Counted from the stretch's first letter, positions 19,375 through 29,735 are shown. The stretch is 64,000 nt of DNA from Gillisia lutea (GCF_021568705.1 NZ_JAKGTH010000010.1:62001-126000); one strand, 5' to 3'. The notes: generated by a model not told the origin, from the sequence alone. Made by a program: numbers and translations.

Positions 19375-19728
19375 ATGGCATTTTCAAAACAAGATAGAAG
19401 AAATAAGATAAAGAAGAGGATTCGTAAGGATATTACTGGAACTTCAAGTCGCCCAAGGTTGGCAGTTTATAGAAGTAATAAAGAAATTTATGCTCAAATA
19501 GTAGACGATGTAGCCGGGAAGACTTTAGTTGCAGCTTCTTCTAGAGACAAGGATCTTTCAGTAGATGGTAATAAGGTTGAAAAATCTACCGCTGTAGGAA
19601 AGGCTCTTGCCGAAAAAGCGCTAAAAGCCGGAATTGATACCATTTCTTTTGATAGAGGTGGATATTTGTATCACGGTAGAGTTAAATCATTAGCAGAAGG
19701 TGCTCGTGAAGGAGGACTTAAATTCTAA
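19375..19728 (+). CDS. rplR: 50S ribosomal protein L18
   Basis: L18 binds 5S rRNA together with L5. The 117-residue protein has a basic N terminus ([13 protein letters not shown]) and the core [21 protein letters not shown], ending [26 protein letters not shown]. It is followed by rpsE after six bases. Confidence 0.99.
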   Translation: MAFSKQDRRNKIKKRIRKDITGTSSRPRLAVYRSNKEIYAQIVDDVAGKTLVAASSRDKDLSVDGNKVEKSTAVGKALAEKALKAGIDTISFDRGGYLYHGRVKSLAEGAREGGLKF

Positions 19729-19734
19729 AAAGAT

Positions 19735-20259
19735 ATGTATCAAGATTATAAAAATGTAGAACTTGTAAAACCAGCAGGTCTTGAATTAAAAGATCGTTTG
19801 GTTGGTGTGCAACGTGTTACAAAAGTTACTAAAGGTGGTAGAGCATTTGGTTTCTCTGCTATTGTAGTAGTAGGTGACGAGAATGGTGTTGTTGGACAAG
19901 GTTTGGGTAAATCCAAAGAAGTTGCAGACGCTATCGCTAAAGGTGTTGAGGATGCTAAGAAAAACTTAGTTAGAATTCCTTTGAATAAAGGAACTCTTCC
20001 TCATGAGCAAAAAGGGAAATACGGTGGAGCAAGAGTTTTATTACTTCCTGCTGCAACTGGTACCGGTATTATTGCTGGTGGTGCCATTCGTGCCGTATTA
20101 GAATCAGTTGGAGTACATGACGTACTTTCTAAAAATCAAGGTTCTTCAAATCCTCATAACGTAGTAAAAGCTACTTTTGATGCGTTATTGCAATTACGTA
20201 GTGCTCAAACCGTTGCTAAGCAACGTGGTATTACGTTAGATAAAGTATTTAAAGGTTAA
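19735..20259 (+). CDS. rpsE: 30S ribosomal protein S5
   Basis: S5 participates in decoding accuracy and in the mRNA entry tunnel. The 174 residues include the N-terminal loop [20 protein letters not shown] (the spectinomycin-related loop, without deletion) and [17 protein letters not shown]. The C-terminal domain contains [22 protein letters not shown]. Gene order is the usual rplR-rpsE-rpmD. Confidence 0.99.
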   Translation: MYQDYKNVELVKPAGLELKDRLVGVQRVTKVTKGGRAFGFSAIVVVGDENGVVGQGLGKSKEVADAIAKGVEDAKKNLVRIPLNKGTLPHEQKGKYGGARVLLLPAATGTGIIAGGAIRAVLESVGVHDVLSKNQGSSNPHNVVKATFDALLQLRSAQTVAKQRGITLDKVFKG

Positions 20260-20271
20260 TTCAAGGATAAA

Positions 20272-20454
20272 ATGGGAAAGATAAAAGTTACACAGGTAAA
20301 AAGTGCGATTAGACGTACTCAGAACCAGAAACGTACTTTAGAAGCACTTGGTCTAAGAAAATTAAATCAAGTTGTAGAGCACGAGAACACACCAAATATC
20401 CTTGGTATGGTAAATAAAGTTCAACACTTAGTTTCTGTAGAGGAAACAAAATAA
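20272..20454 (+). CDS. rpmD: 50S ribosomal protein L30
   Basis: A 60-residue protein with the typical pattern KVTQVKSAIRR..KRTLEALGLRKLNQVVEHENTP. L30 is an accessory protein of the 50S subunit. It lies 12 bases after rpsE and nine before rplO. Confidence 0.98.
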   Translation: MGKIKVTQVKSAIRRTQNQKRTLEALGLRKLNQVVEHENTPNILGMVNKVQHLVSVEETK

Positions 20455-20463
20455 TAAACTCAC

Positions 20464-20916
20464 ATGAATTTAAGTAACTTAAAACCTGCAAAAGGTTCAG
20501 TTCAAAGTAACAGCAAGCGTGTTGGTAGAGGAGAAGGTTCCGGTAAAGGTGGAACTGCGACCCGTGGACACAAAGGGGCGAAGTCCCGTTCTGGTTACTC
20601 AAGAAAAATTGGTTTTGAAGGAGGGCAGATGCCACTTCAACGTCGAGTGCCTAAGTTTGGTTTTACTAACATTAATCGTAAAGATTACCAAGGTGTTAAT
20701 TTAGATACGCTTCAAGCTCTTGTAGATGAAGGTAAAATTACTGACACTGTGGACATGCAAGTGTTGGTAGAAAACAGATTAGCGCGCAAAAACGAACTAG
20801 TTAAGATATTAGGTAGAGGAGAATTAAAAGCAAAGTTGAAAATATCTGTTCATAAATTTACTGCCTCAGCAAAGGAAGCTATCGAAGCTGCCGGAGGTGA
20901 AGTTGTTACTTTATAA
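20464..20916 (+). CDS. rplO: 50S ribosomal protein L15
   Basis: L15 is a late-assembly 50S protein with an extended glycine-rich N-terminal arm, seen as VGRGEGSGKGGTATRGHKG and GFEGGQMPLQRRVPKFGF. The 150-residue protein ends with the folded domain KISVHKFTASAKEAIEAAGG. secY follows after 11 bases. Confidence 0.99.
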   Translation: MNLSNLKPAKGSVQSNSKRVGRGEGSGKGGTATRGHKGAKSRSGYSRKIGFEGGQMPLQRRVPKFGFTNINRKDYQGVNLDTLQALVDEGKITDTVDMQVLVENRLARKNELVKILGRGELKAKLKISVHKFTASAKEAIEAAGGEVVTL

Positions 20917-20927
20917 TAGATAAGAAG

Positions 20928-22265
20928 ATGAAATTTATCAATACTATTAAGAATATTTGGAAAATAGAGGAGCTAAAAAATAGAATTTTAGTTACCCTAG
21001 GTTTATTATTAGTGTATCGTTTTGGTGCACAGGTAGTATTGCCTGGAATTGATGCTTCACAGCTTGCGAATCTTGCCAATCAAACAGATAGCGGTCTTTT
21101 AGGGCTGTTAAACGCTTTTACAGGCGGAGCATTTTCGAATGCTTCCGTTTTTGCGTTGGGTATTATGCCTTATATCTCTGCCTCTATTGTAGTGCAGTTA
21201 ATGGGGATTGCAGTGCCTTATTTGCAAAAACTTCAAAAAGAAGGTGAAAGTGGAAGAAGAAGGATCAATCAAATTACAAGATGGCTAACTATAGCTATTA
21301 CTTTGGTTCAAGGACCTGGTTATATTTATAATTTGTTTGCTACTTTACCTCAAAGTGCCTTCCTTTTGGGAGATACAGTAACTTTCGTTGCATCATCAGT
21401 AATTATTTTAGCTACTGGAACTATTTTTGCAATGTGGTTAGGTGAGAAAATAACTGACAAAGGAATTGGTAATGGAATATCCCTATTAATTATGGTAGGT
21501 ATTATTGCAAGAATGCCACAGTCCTTTATACAGGAATTTGCTTCCAGAGTATTCGAATCTAATGGAGGTTTGATTATGATCTTAATTGAATTGGTAATTT
21601 GGTTTGCTATTATTCTTGGATCTATTATGTTGGTGATGGCGGTTCGCCAAATACCAGTGCAATATGCAAGAAGAACAGCCTCTGGAGGATATGAGAAGAA
21701 TGTATTTGGATCAAGACAATACATTCCTCTTAAATTAAATGCTTCCGGTGTAATGCCAATAATTTTCGCTCAGGCAATTATGTTTATTCCAGCTGCCGTT
21801 GCAGGTCTTTCTGATGGAGAGACTTCTCAGGGGATTGCAGCTGCATTTAGTAATATATTTGGCTTTTGGTACAATGTTGTATTTGCTTTATTGATTATAG
21901 TGTTTACTTATTTCTATACCGCAATTACAGTACCTACTAACAAAATGGCAGATGATCTTAAAAGAAGTGGAGGGTTTATTCCCGGGGTTCGTCCTGGTGG
22001 TGAAACTGCAGATTTCTTAGATAGAATCATGTCTCAAATAACCCTTCCGGGTTCAATTTTCTTAGCGCTTATAGCAGTGTTCCCTGCTATTGTAGTGCAG
22101 CTGTTGGGTGTGCAACAGGGATGGGCATTGTTCTTTGGAGGTACTTCACTATTAATTTTAGTGGGGGTTGCGATTGACACTATGCAGCAAGTAAATTCAT
22201 ATTTGCTAAATAGGCATTACGACGGGTTGATGAAAACCGGTAAAAATAGAAAAGCAGTAGCATAA
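20928..22265 (+). CDS. secY: Protein translocase channel subunit SecY
   Basis: SecY is the pore-forming subunit of the SecYEG channel for export and membrane insertion. The 445-residue protein shows about ten hydrophobic segments. It has the plug region GLLGLLNAFTGGAFSNASVFALGIMPYISASI, the cytoplasmic loop motif RRTASGGYEKNVFGSRQYIPLKLN and GGFIPGVRPGGETADFLDRI. It lies inside the spc part of the superoperon. map and adk, which follow secY in many bacteria, are missing; infA is only three bases away. Confidence 0.99.
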   Translation: MKFINTIKNIWKIEELKNRILVTLGLLLVYRFGAQVVLPGIDASQLANLANQTDSGLLGLLNAFTGGAFSNASVFALGIMPYISASIVVQLMGIAVPYLQKLQKEGESGRRRINQITRWLTIAITLVQGPGYIYNLFATLPQSAFLLGDTVTFVASSVIILATGTIFAMWLGEKITDKGIGNGISLLIMVGIIARMPQSFIQEFASRVFESNGGLIMILIELVIWFAIILGSIMLVMAVRQIPVQYARRTASGGYEKNVFGSRQYIPLKLNASGVMPIIFAQAIMFIPAAVAGLSDGETSQGIAAAFSNIFGFWYNVVFALLIIVFTYFYTAITVPTNKMADDLKRSGGFIPGVRPGGETADFLDRIMSQITLPGSIFLALIAVFPAIVVQLLGVQQGWALFFGGTSLLILVGVAIDTMQQVNSYLLNRHYDGLMKTGKNRKAVA

Positions 22266-22268
22266 ACT

Positions 22269-22484
22269 ATGGCAAAACAATCAGCAATTGAACAGGACGG
22301 AACGATCATTGAGGCATTATCAAATGCCATGTTTCGGGTAGAACTGGAAAACGGTCACGTAGTGACTGCACATATTTCGGGTAAGATGAGAATGCATTAC
22401 ATTAAATTGTTACCTGGAGATAAAGTGAAATTAGAAATGAGCCCTTACGATTTAACAAAGGCTCGCATAACGTATAGATATTAA
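22269..22484 (+). CDS. infA: Translation initiation factor IF-1
   Basis: A 71-residue S1/OB-fold protein that binds the 30S A site during initiation. The sequence [38 protein letters not shown] and [11 protein letters not shown] is diagnostic. It is located directly after secY and five bases before rpmJ. Confidence 0.99.
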   Translation: MAKQSAIEQDGTIIEALSNAMFRVELENGHVVTAHISGKMRMHYIKLLPGDKVKLEMSPYDLTKARITYRY

Positions 22485-22489
22485 TTAAG

Positions 22490-22606
22490 ATGAAAGTTAG
22501 AGCATCAGTTAAAAAAAGAAGTGCCGAGTGCAAAATTGTACGAAGAAAAGGCAGACTTTACGTGATTAACAAAAAGAATCCTAAATTCAAACAAAGACAA
22601 GGTTAA
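22490..22606 (+). CDS. rpmJ: 50S ribosomal protein L36, zinc-ligand-free form
   Basis: A 38-codon gene between infA and rpsM, starting [20 protein letters not shown] and ending [10 protein letters not shown]36 is the smallest 50S protein and normally holds one zinc ion with three cysteines and a histidine (positions 11, 14, 27, 33). Here only Cys14 remains; the other positions are Ser11, Asn27 and Phe33. The protein therefore should not bind zinc in the usual way. Position and the conserved ends make the call secure despite its small size. Confidence 0.96.
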   Translation: MKVRASVKKRSAECKIVRRKGRLYVINKKNPKFKQRQG

Positions 22607-22609
22607 GTT

Positions 22610-22984
22610 ATGGCTAGAATTGCAGGGGTAGATATACCAAAACAAAAAAGAGGAGTTATAGCATTAACCTATATCTTCGGAATTGGAAAGAGCCGCGCTC
22701 AGGATATCCTGAAAGAAGCTAATGTAGATGAGAGCACTAAAGTTTCAGATTGGACCGATGATGAGATTGGAAGAATTCGTGACGCAGTAGGAGTTTTCAA
22801 AATTGAAGGTGAATTACGTTCAGAAGTACAAATGAGCATCAAACGTCTTATGGATATTGGATGTTACAGAGGGATCCGTCATAGATCTGGTCTTCCATTA
22901 AGAGGACAACGTACCAAGAACAATTCAAGAACCAGAAAAGGTAGAAGAAAAACAGTTGCTAACAAGAAGAAAGCAACTAAATAA
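22610..22984 (+). CDS. rpsM: 30S ribosomal protein S13
   Basis: S13 sits at the top of the 30S head and contacts the P-site tRNA and the 50S bridge. The 124 residues begin [15 protein letters not shown]. They contain the signature [22 protein letters not shown] and end in a lysine-rich tail. It starts three bases after the rpmJ stop. Confidence 0.99.
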   Translation: MARIAGVDIPKQKRGVIALTYIFGIGKSRAQDILKEANVDESTKVSDWTDDEIGRIRDAVGVFKIEGELRSEVQMSIKRLMDIGCYRGIRHRSGLPLRGQRTKNNSRTRKGRRKTVANKKKATK

Positions 22985-22992
22985 TAAGTAAG

Positions 22993-23385
22993 ATGGCAAA
23001 AACTCAAAAAGCAGCTCAAAAGAAACGTAAAGTAATCGTTGAGTCTAATGGAGAAGCTCATGTTACGGCTTCCTTTAACAACATTATTATATCTTTGACT
23101 AACAAAAAAGGAGATCTTATCTCTTGGTCGTCTGCCGGTAAAATGGGCTTCAGAGGATCAAAGAAAAATACTCCTTACGCGGCACAATTAGCTGCTGAAG
23201 ATGCATCGAAAGTTGCTCATGAAGCTGGTTTGCGTAAAGTGAAAGTATATGTAAAGGGACCAGGAAATGGTAGAGAATCTGCTATTCGTTCTATCCATAA
23301 TGCAGGAATTGAAGTAACTGAAATTATCGATGTTACTCCATTACCTCACAATGGATGTCGACCTCCTAAAAGACGTAGAGTTTAA
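22993..23385 (+). CDS. rpsK: 30S ribosomal protein S11
   Basis: S11 forms part of the 30S platform near the E site. The 130 residues have a basic N-terminal stretch, [14 protein letters not shown] and the signature [19 protein letters not shown], ending [16 protein letters not shown]. It is followed by a 92-base gap with a structured RNA candidate before rpsD. Confidence 0.99.
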   Translation: MAKTQKAAQKKRKVIVESNGEAHVTASFNNIIISLTNKKGDLISWSSAGKMGFRGSKKNTPYAAQLAAEDASKVAHEAGLRKVKVYVKGPGNGRESAIRSIHNAGIEVTEIIDVTPLPHNGCRPPKRRRV

Positions 23386-23404
23386 TTAATTATCAAGTAT
23401 AAAC

Positions 23405-23461
23405 AAAGCAAGCACTAAGATTATCGAAGGACAGTGACCTTAATTCATAATCGCTTACTTT
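23405..23461 (+). promoter_or_regulatory. Structured leader RNA candidate upstream of rpsD
   Basis: Three stems nest in this 57-base element, which ends 16 bases before the rpsD ATG. The outer stem pairs 23405-23413 with 23453-23461 (8 pairs, one C/A mismatch). The middle stem pairs GATTAT 23419-23424 with ATAATC 23447-23452. The inner stem pairs AAGG 23427-23430 with CCTT 23438-23441. ACT at 23414-23416 can also pair with AGT at 23433-23435 in the inner loop, a possible pseudoknot. S4 autoregulates its operon through pseudoknotted RNA in other bacteria. From memory, S4 leader families have been described for Bacteroidetes, so this is most likely such an S4 leader. Confidence 0.65.
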
Positions 23462-23477
23462 TTAAAAACAATTTTCA

Positions 23478-24083
23478 ATGGCAAGATATACTGGTCCAAA
23501 GACTAAAATAGCTCGTAAATTTGGCGAAGCTATCTTCGGAGATGACAAATCTTTCGAAAAAAGAAATTACCCTCCGGGACAACACGGTAACAACCGTAGG
23601 AGAGGTAAAAAATCTGAATATGCTATCCAGTTAATGGAAAAGCAAAAAGCAAAATACACTTATGGTGTATTAGAGCGCCAATTCAGAAACATGTTTGAAA
23701 AAGCTACCCGTGCGAATGGTATTACTGGGGAGGTACTTTTACAATTATGTGAATCTCGTTTAGATAATGTAGTTTATAGAATGGGAATTTCTCCTTCTAG
23801 AAGTGGAGCTAGACAATTAGTTTCTCACAGACACATTACTGTTAATGGCGAGATCTTGAACATTCCATCATATCAATTAAAACCTGGAGATGTAGTTGGG
23901 GTTAGAGAAAAGTCTAAATCTTTGGTAGCTATCCAAGATTCTCTTTCCAACTCAAGTGCTACTTACGAGTGGATTACTTGGAACAATGACACCAAACAAG
24001 GAACTTTCGTTTCTGTACCTGGTAGAGTTCAAATCCCGGAAAACATAAATGAACAATTCATCGTCGAATTATATTCGAAATAA
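23478..24083 (+). CDS. rpsD: 30S ribosomal protein S4
   Basis: S4 is a primary 16S rRNA binder that nucleates 30S assembly and in many bacteria represses its own operon. The 201-residue protein begins [17 protein letters not shown]. It has [22 protein letters not shown] and the S4 RNA-binding domain [35 protein letters not shown]. The N terminus lacks zinc-binding cysteines. It is preceded by a folded RNA candidate and followed by rpoA after 20 bases. Confidence 0.99.
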   Translation: MARYTGPKTKIARKFGEAIFGDDKSFEKRNYPPGQHGNNRRRGKKSEYAIQLMEKQKAKYTYGVLERQFRNMFEKATRANGITGEVLLQLCESRLDNVVYRMGISPSRSGARQLVSHRHITVNGEILNIPSYQLKPGDVVGVREKSKSLVAIQDSLSNSSATYEWITWNNDTKQGTFVSVPGRVQIPENINEQFIVELYSK

Positions 24084-24103
24084 TAATTCACAGAAGTCGT
24101 AAT

Positions 24104-25096
24104 ATGGCAATACTAAATTTTCAGAAGCCCGATAAAGTTATAATGATTGATTCAACCGATTTCGAAGGGAAATTTGAATTTCGCCCTTTGGAACCTGGAT
24201 ATGGATTAACCGTTGGTAACGCTTTAAGAAGAGTACTGTTATCATCACTAGAAGGATTCGCTATAACTTCAGTTCGCATTGAAGGAGTAGATCACGAATT
24301 CTCTACAATCCCTGGCGTGGTAGAAGATGTAACAGAAATTATATTGAACCTGAAACAAGTAAGGTTTAAAAGGCAAATTGATGAAATAGACAATGAAGCC
24401 GTTACAATTTCTGTCTCTGGTCAAGAGCAATTAACTGCTGGTCATTTTCAAAAGTTTATCTCAGGTTTCCAAATCCTAAATCCAGATTTAGTGATTTGTA
24501 ACTTAGATAAAAAGGTGAGCTTCAATATGGAGCTTACTGTTGAAAAGGGTAGAGGTTATGTTCCTGCTGAGGAAAACAAAAAAGCGAACGCACCATTAGG
24601 TACTATTTTTACTGATTCGGTATACACTCCAATCAAAAACGTAAAATATAGTATTGAAAACTATCGTGTAGAACAAAAAACCGATTATGAAAAATTGGTA
24701 TTTGAGATCATTAGCGATGGCTCTATTCACCCTAAAGATGCATTGACCGAGGCTGCTAAAACCTTGATCCATCACTTTATGTTGTTCTCTGATGAGCGTA
24801 TTACTTTAGAGGCTGATGAAATAGCACAAACTGAAACTTATGATGAAGAATCTCTTCACATGAGACAGTTGCTAAAAACCAAATTAGTAGACATGGATCT
24901 TTCGGTAAGAGCACTTAACTGCTTGAAGGCTGCTGAAGTTGATACTCTTGGTGATTTAGTATCCTATAACAAAAATGACTTGATGAAGTTCCGTAACTTC
25001 GGTAAGAAATCTTTAACCGAGCTTGAAGAGCTTGTGAACAATAAAGGTTTAAACTTTGGAATGGATCTTTCAAAATATAAATTGGATAAAGACTAG
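24104..25096 (+). CDS. rpoA: RNA polymerase alpha subunit
   Basis: The alpha subunit initiates assembly of RNA polymerase and contacts activators and upstream promoter DNA. The 330 residues contain the N-terminal dimerisation domain with [21 protein letters not shown] (about 36-56). A flexible linker leads to the C-terminal helix-hairpin-helix domain with [16 protein letters not shown] and [18 protein letters not shown]. It lies between rpsD and rplQ in the usual alpha-operon order. Confidence 0.99.
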   Translation: MAILNFQKPDKVIMIDSTDFEGKFEFRPLEPGYGLTVGNALRRVLLSSLEGFAITSVRIEGVDHEFSTIPGVVEDVTEIILNLKQVRFKRQIDEIDNEAVTISVSGQEQLTAGHFQKFISGFQILNPDLVICNLDKKVSFNMELTVEKGRGYVPAEENKKANAPLGTIFTDSVYTPIKNVKYSIENYRVEQKTDYEKLVFEIISDGSIHPKDALTEAAKTLIHHFMLFSDERITLEADEIAQTETYDEESLHMRQLLKTKLVDMDLSVRALNCLKAAEVDTLGDLVSYNKNDLMKFRNFGKKSLTELEELVNNKGLNFGMDLSKYKLDKD

Positions 25097-25136
25097 TTCT
25101 TCTGAAAAGAAAGACTAGATCTAAAAGAGAATAGTA

Positions 25137-25634
25137 ATGAGACACGGAAAAAAAATAAATCACTTAGGTAGAAAAACGGCTCACCGTAAGTCTATGTTAG
25201 CAAACATGGCTTGTTCCCTAATTGAACATAAACGCATAAATACTACTGTGGCTAAAGCAAAAGCTTTGAAGCAGTTTGTTGAGCCTTTGATCACAAAATC
25301 TAAGGAAGATACAACTCATAACAGAAGATTGGTTTTCGCTAAATTACGTCAAAAGGATTCAGTTGCTGAATTGTTTAGAGATGTAGCAGCAAAAGTTGGA
25401 GATCGTCCAGGTGGATATACAAGAATTATTAAATTAGGTAATCGTCTTGGAGATAACGCCGATATGGCAATGATAGAACTAGTTGATTACAACGAGATCT
25501 ACAATCTTACTAAGCCTGAGAAGAAAAAATCTACTCGTAGAGCTGGTAAAAAGAAAGCTGAGGATACTGCAACTGCAGAGAAAGCTACTTCTGAGAGTAA
25601 AGCAGAAAAGAAGGAAGATAAAAAAGAGGACTAA
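25137..25634 (+). CDS. rplQ: 50S ribosomal protein L17 with charged C-terminal tail
   Basis: L17 lies at the bottom of the 50S subunit near the tunnel exit. The core (about residues 1-118) is typical: [60 protein letters not shown]. At 165 residues it is about 40 longer than the E. coli protein. The extra part is a low-complexity Lys/Glu/Ala/Thr tail, which I expect to be disordered. It is the last gene of the superoperon, followed by a strong terminator. Confidence 0.98.
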   Translation: MRHGKKINHLGRKTAHRKSMLANMACSLIEHKRINTTVAKAKALKQFVEPLITKSKEDTTHNRRLVFAKLRQKDSVAELFRDVAAKVGDRPGGYTRIIKLGNRLGDNADMAMIELVDYNEIYNLTKPEKKKSTRRAGKKKAEDTATAEKATSESKAEKKEDKKED

Positions 25635-25660
25635 CAATGAATCTTTTTCTATAACAATTC

Positions 25661-25698
25661 AAAAAAGGATAAGCCATTATGGTTTATCCTTTTTTTTT
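25661..25698 (+). terminator. Terminator of the ribosomal superoperon
   Basis: A 16-bp stem (25661-25676 with 25680-25695, one G-T wobble) with a 3-base loop and a long T run. It begins 26 bases after the rplQ stop. The mirrored A and T tracts make it potentially active in both directions. Confidence 0.9.
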
Positions 25699-25722
25699 AA
25701 TCAAAAAAATTGAAGTTAGGTA

Positions 25723-25750
25723 ATTGTATATGTTCAATTAACTAATTTTG
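25723..25750 (+). promoter_or_regulatory. Candidate carA promoter
   Basis: A perfect -7 element TAATTTTG (25743-25750) and a -33-like ATTG (25723-25726) are separated by a 16-base spacer, slightly short. The expected leader before the ATG at 25790 is about 33 bases. Confidence 0.5.
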
Positions 25751-25789
25751 TCACCTCAAAAGATATTATCAAATAGCCTGCAATTAATT

Positions 25790-26902
25790 ATGAAGTACCA
25801 GACTAGAAAAAAAGCGATTATCTTATTAGCCGACGGAACCATTTTTCATGGGAAATCTGTTGGAGACAAAGATGGAAGTGCCGTAGGAGAAGTATGTTTC
25901 AATACGGGGATGACCGGCTACCAGGAGATCTTTACTGATCCTTCCTATTACGGGCAATTAATGGTTACCACCAATGCACATATTGGGAACTATGGTGTTA
26001 AAGAAGAAGAAAATGAATCTGATAAAGCCAAGATATCGGGGCTTATATGTAAGAACTTTAGCTATAATCATTCTCGGCCTTCTGCAGATGGTTCCCTGCT
26101 CGAGTTTTTAGATGATAGTAATCTGTTCGCTATCTCTGATGTTGATACTCGTGCGCTGGTTGCTTATATTCGCGAGAATGGGGCTATGAATGCTATAATT
26201 TCAACTCGTGTTGATGAAATAGATGCTTTAAAGAAGGAATTGGCAGCAGTTCCAGACATGAATGGCTTAGAATTAGCTTCTAAGGTTTCAACCAAAGAAT
26301 CTTATTACTTTGGGAATGAAAATGCCACTTTTAAGATAGCTGCTTTGGATATTGGTATAAAGAAGAATATCCTTCGTAACTTGGCCGAGCGCGATGCTTA
26401 TATAAAGGTTTTCCCATATAATGCAACTTATGAAGATTTAAGTGCATGGAATCCTGACGGGTATTTCTTATCGAATGGCCCTGGAGATCCACAGCCGCTA
26501 TCAAGTGCAATCGAACTTACTAAAGCTATTTTAGAAAAAGATCATCCTTTATTTGGTATTTGCTTGGGACATCAGGTTATTGCTCTTGCAAATGGTATAT
26601 CTACCTATAAAATGCACCACGGACATAGGGGGATCAATCATCCCGTAAAGAACTTAAAAACAGGAAAAGGAGAAATTACATCCCAAAACCATGGTTTTTC
26701 AGTAGATAGGGCAGAGACGGAAGCGCATCCCAATGTAGAGATTACTCACGTGTGTTTAAATGATAATACCATAGGTGGTATTGAGATGAATAATAAGAAC
26801 TGTTTCTCAGTGCAATATCATCCGGAAGCAAGTCCGGGTCCTCACGATGCCAGCTATTTGTTTGATGAATTTATAGAGAGAATTAAAGAAGGTAAAAAAT
26901 AG
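25790..26902 (+). CDS. carA: Carbamoyl-phosphate synthase small (glutaminase) subunit
   Basis: CarA hydrolyses glutamine and channels ammonia to CarB for carbamoyl phosphate, the precursor of pyrimidines and arginine. The N-terminal domain (about 1-150) includes GEVCFNTGMTGYQEIFTDPSY. The class I glutamine amidotransferase domain has the catalytic cysteine (residue 258) in FGICLGHQ and the His/Glu pair in QYHPEASPGPHD. I chose the ATG at 25790 (MKYQTRKKAIILL, 370 aa); the frame stays open upstream to 25748 but that part falls between promoter and ATG. carB is not in the window. Confidence 0.97.
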   Translation: MKYQTRKKAIILLADGTIFHGKSVGDKDGSAVGEVCFNTGMTGYQEIFTDPSYYGQLMVTTNAHIGNYGVKEEENESDKAKISGLICKNFSYNHSRPSADGSLLEFLDDSNLFAISDVDTRALVAYIRENGAMNAIISTRVDEIDALKKELAAVPDMNGLELASKVSTKESYYFGNENATFKIAALDIGIKKNILRNLAERDAYIKVFPYNATYEDLSAWNPDGYFLSNGPGDPQPLSSAIELTKAILEKDHPLFGICLGHQVIALANGISTYKMHHGHRGINHPVKNLKTGKGEITSQNHGFSVDRAETEAHPNVEITHVCLNDNTIGGIEMNNKNCFSVQYHPEASPGPHDASYLFDEFIERIKEGKK

Positions 26903-26924
26903 AATTAATAGATATATTAATCTT

Positions 26925-26957
26925 AACCCTAGATTTTTAATAAATCTGGGGTTTTTT
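26925..26957 (+). terminator. carA terminator
   Basis: A 12-bp stem (26925-26936 with 26942-26953, one T-G wobble) and a 5-base loop, followed by a T run to 26957. It lies 22 bases after the carA stop. Confidence 0.88.
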
Positions 26958-27016
26958 CTTTATTAAATTTTGTGATTAATAAAAATTTGTAGATTTTTCA
27001 TGTCTAAAAATATTAT

Positions 27017-28243
27017 ATGAGAAAATATAGATTGCTTGTTTATGCCTTATTAATTTCTTTTTCTGGATATAGTCAGATTAGTTTCGTTACAGGATATTAT
27101 TTAAATAATTCAGGAAAAAAGGTTTCTGGACTCATTCAAAATCAAGACTGGAATGATAATCCTGAAAGTTTTAATTTTAAGTTGAACTCAGGTTCGTTAG
27201 AGCAAAAAATGAAAATCGAAGATGTAATAGAATTCGGTTTCGAAAATATCCGCTTTAAAAGGGCGGAAGTAAAAGTTGACTTAACCGGCGATCAAGTCAG
27301 AGACTTAACTGGGCAGCGCGCTCCGGTCTACTCGGAAAGAAGAGTTTTTCTTAAATATCTTCAAGATGGTGAAGCAGATCTTTTTCTGTATAGAAATAAT
27401 AGTGTTCTAAGATATTTTTATAGCATTAAGGATGAAGATCCTCAACAATTAATATATAAGAGATATCTCCAAGGTGGTAAAATTTTGGTTAATAATAGGT
27501 ATAAGCAACAATTAATTACAAGTGTAAACTGTGGTAATAAGTCTACAAAAGATATTCAATCTGTAAGTTATAGACAAAGTGAACTGGATCGCTACTTTAC
27601 GGATTACAATAGATGTCAAAATGCCTCTATTATTAAGTATAAAACTAATACCGAAAATGGTAAATTATTTGTGAAAGCCCTGGTTGGAACAGACTTTACA
27701 GGGATGGAAGTTGAAAAAGGCTTAAATGCCGGTGGAGTTTCTTTTGATAAGAATTTTTTTGTTCGTGCAGGTGTAGAGATAGAGTACGTAATGCCATTTA
27801 ATCGCAATAAATGGTCATTGTTCATTCAGCCTGTCTATCGAAGTTTTAAGGAAGAACAGCATCTTACTAAGAGTTACGATGCTGATTTTTCTGTCAAGTA
27901 TAATTCAATAGAGCTCGCTATTGGGGTTAGGCATTATTTTTTCTTGAATAACACTACAAAGTTATTTCTCAATGCCATATTAAGTGGTGACCTTCCTCTG
28001 AAGTCTGAAGTTTCTTTTGAGAACACCTATATGAATGAAGACCCCTATTTAGATGAATTCAAATCTGGTACGAGTTTCGGGATTGGTGGAGGAGTTAATT
28101 TACATAATTGCTTTTCTCTAGAGCTTCGGTATAATACTTCAAGAGATTTAACTGGATTAAAATTTGTTGATAGAACCTACAATTTAGATTTTGTCTCCAA
28201 ATTTAATACAGCTTCCGTAATTTTTACTTATACCTTACTTTAA
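27017..28243 (+). CDS. Unknown exported protein with C-terminal beta-barrel-like region
   Basis: A 408-residue protein with a signal peptide (about 1-20, ending SGYSQ). Residues about 21-190 form a first region with many beta-prone stretches (VTGYYLNNSGKKVSGLIQN) that resembles a recurring N-terminal domain of uncharacterised Bacteroidetes envelope proteins. Residues about 210-408 alternate hydrophobic and polar residues and end in VIFTYTLL, as in small outer-membrane barrels. No catalytic motif is visible. It is monocistronic: carA ends in a terminator upstream and eno follows after 148 bases. A porin-like or surface structural role is a guess. Confidence 0.8.
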   Translation: MRKYRLLVYALLISFSGYSQISFVTGYYLNNSGKKVSGLIQNQDWNDNPESFNFKLNSGSLEQKMKIEDVIEFGFENIRFKRAEVKVDLTGDQVRDLTGQRAPVYSERRVFLKYLQDGEADLFLYRNNSVLRYFYSIKDEDPQQLIYKRYLQGGKILVNNRYKQQLITSVNCGNKSTKDIQSVSYRQSELDRYFTDYNRCQNASIIKYKTNTENGKLFVKALVGTDFTGMEVEKGLNAGGVSFDKNFFVRAGVEIEYVMPFNRNKWSLFIQPVYRSFKEEQHLTKSYDADFSVKYNSIELAIGVRHYFFLNNTTKLFLNAILSGDLPLKSEVSFENTYMNEDPYLDEFKSGTSFGIGGGVNLHNCFSLELRYNTSRDLTGLKFVDRTYNLDFVSKFNTASVIFTYTLL

Positions 28244-28370
28244 GTAATAAATAAACAGTAATATATCAATTTAGGCAGGCTTCTTCTCGAAAACGATATC
28301 GTAAAAAATCGCTCTAAATCTCGTTCAATTCCTCTAAAAATAAGCCCTGTATTTGTATCTTGCTGAATAG

Positions 28371-29678
<1,308 letters not shown>

Positions 29679-29696
29679 TAAATAGTAAAAATTATT

Positions 29697-29735
29697 AAAA
29701 ACCCTCTTCAAAAGCTGAAGAGGGTTTTTTGTTTT
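29697..29735 (+). terminator. eno terminator
   Basis: A perfect 14-bp stem (29697-29710 with 29716-29729), 5-base loop, and T-rich tail. It is 18 bases after the eno stop. Confidence 0.92.
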
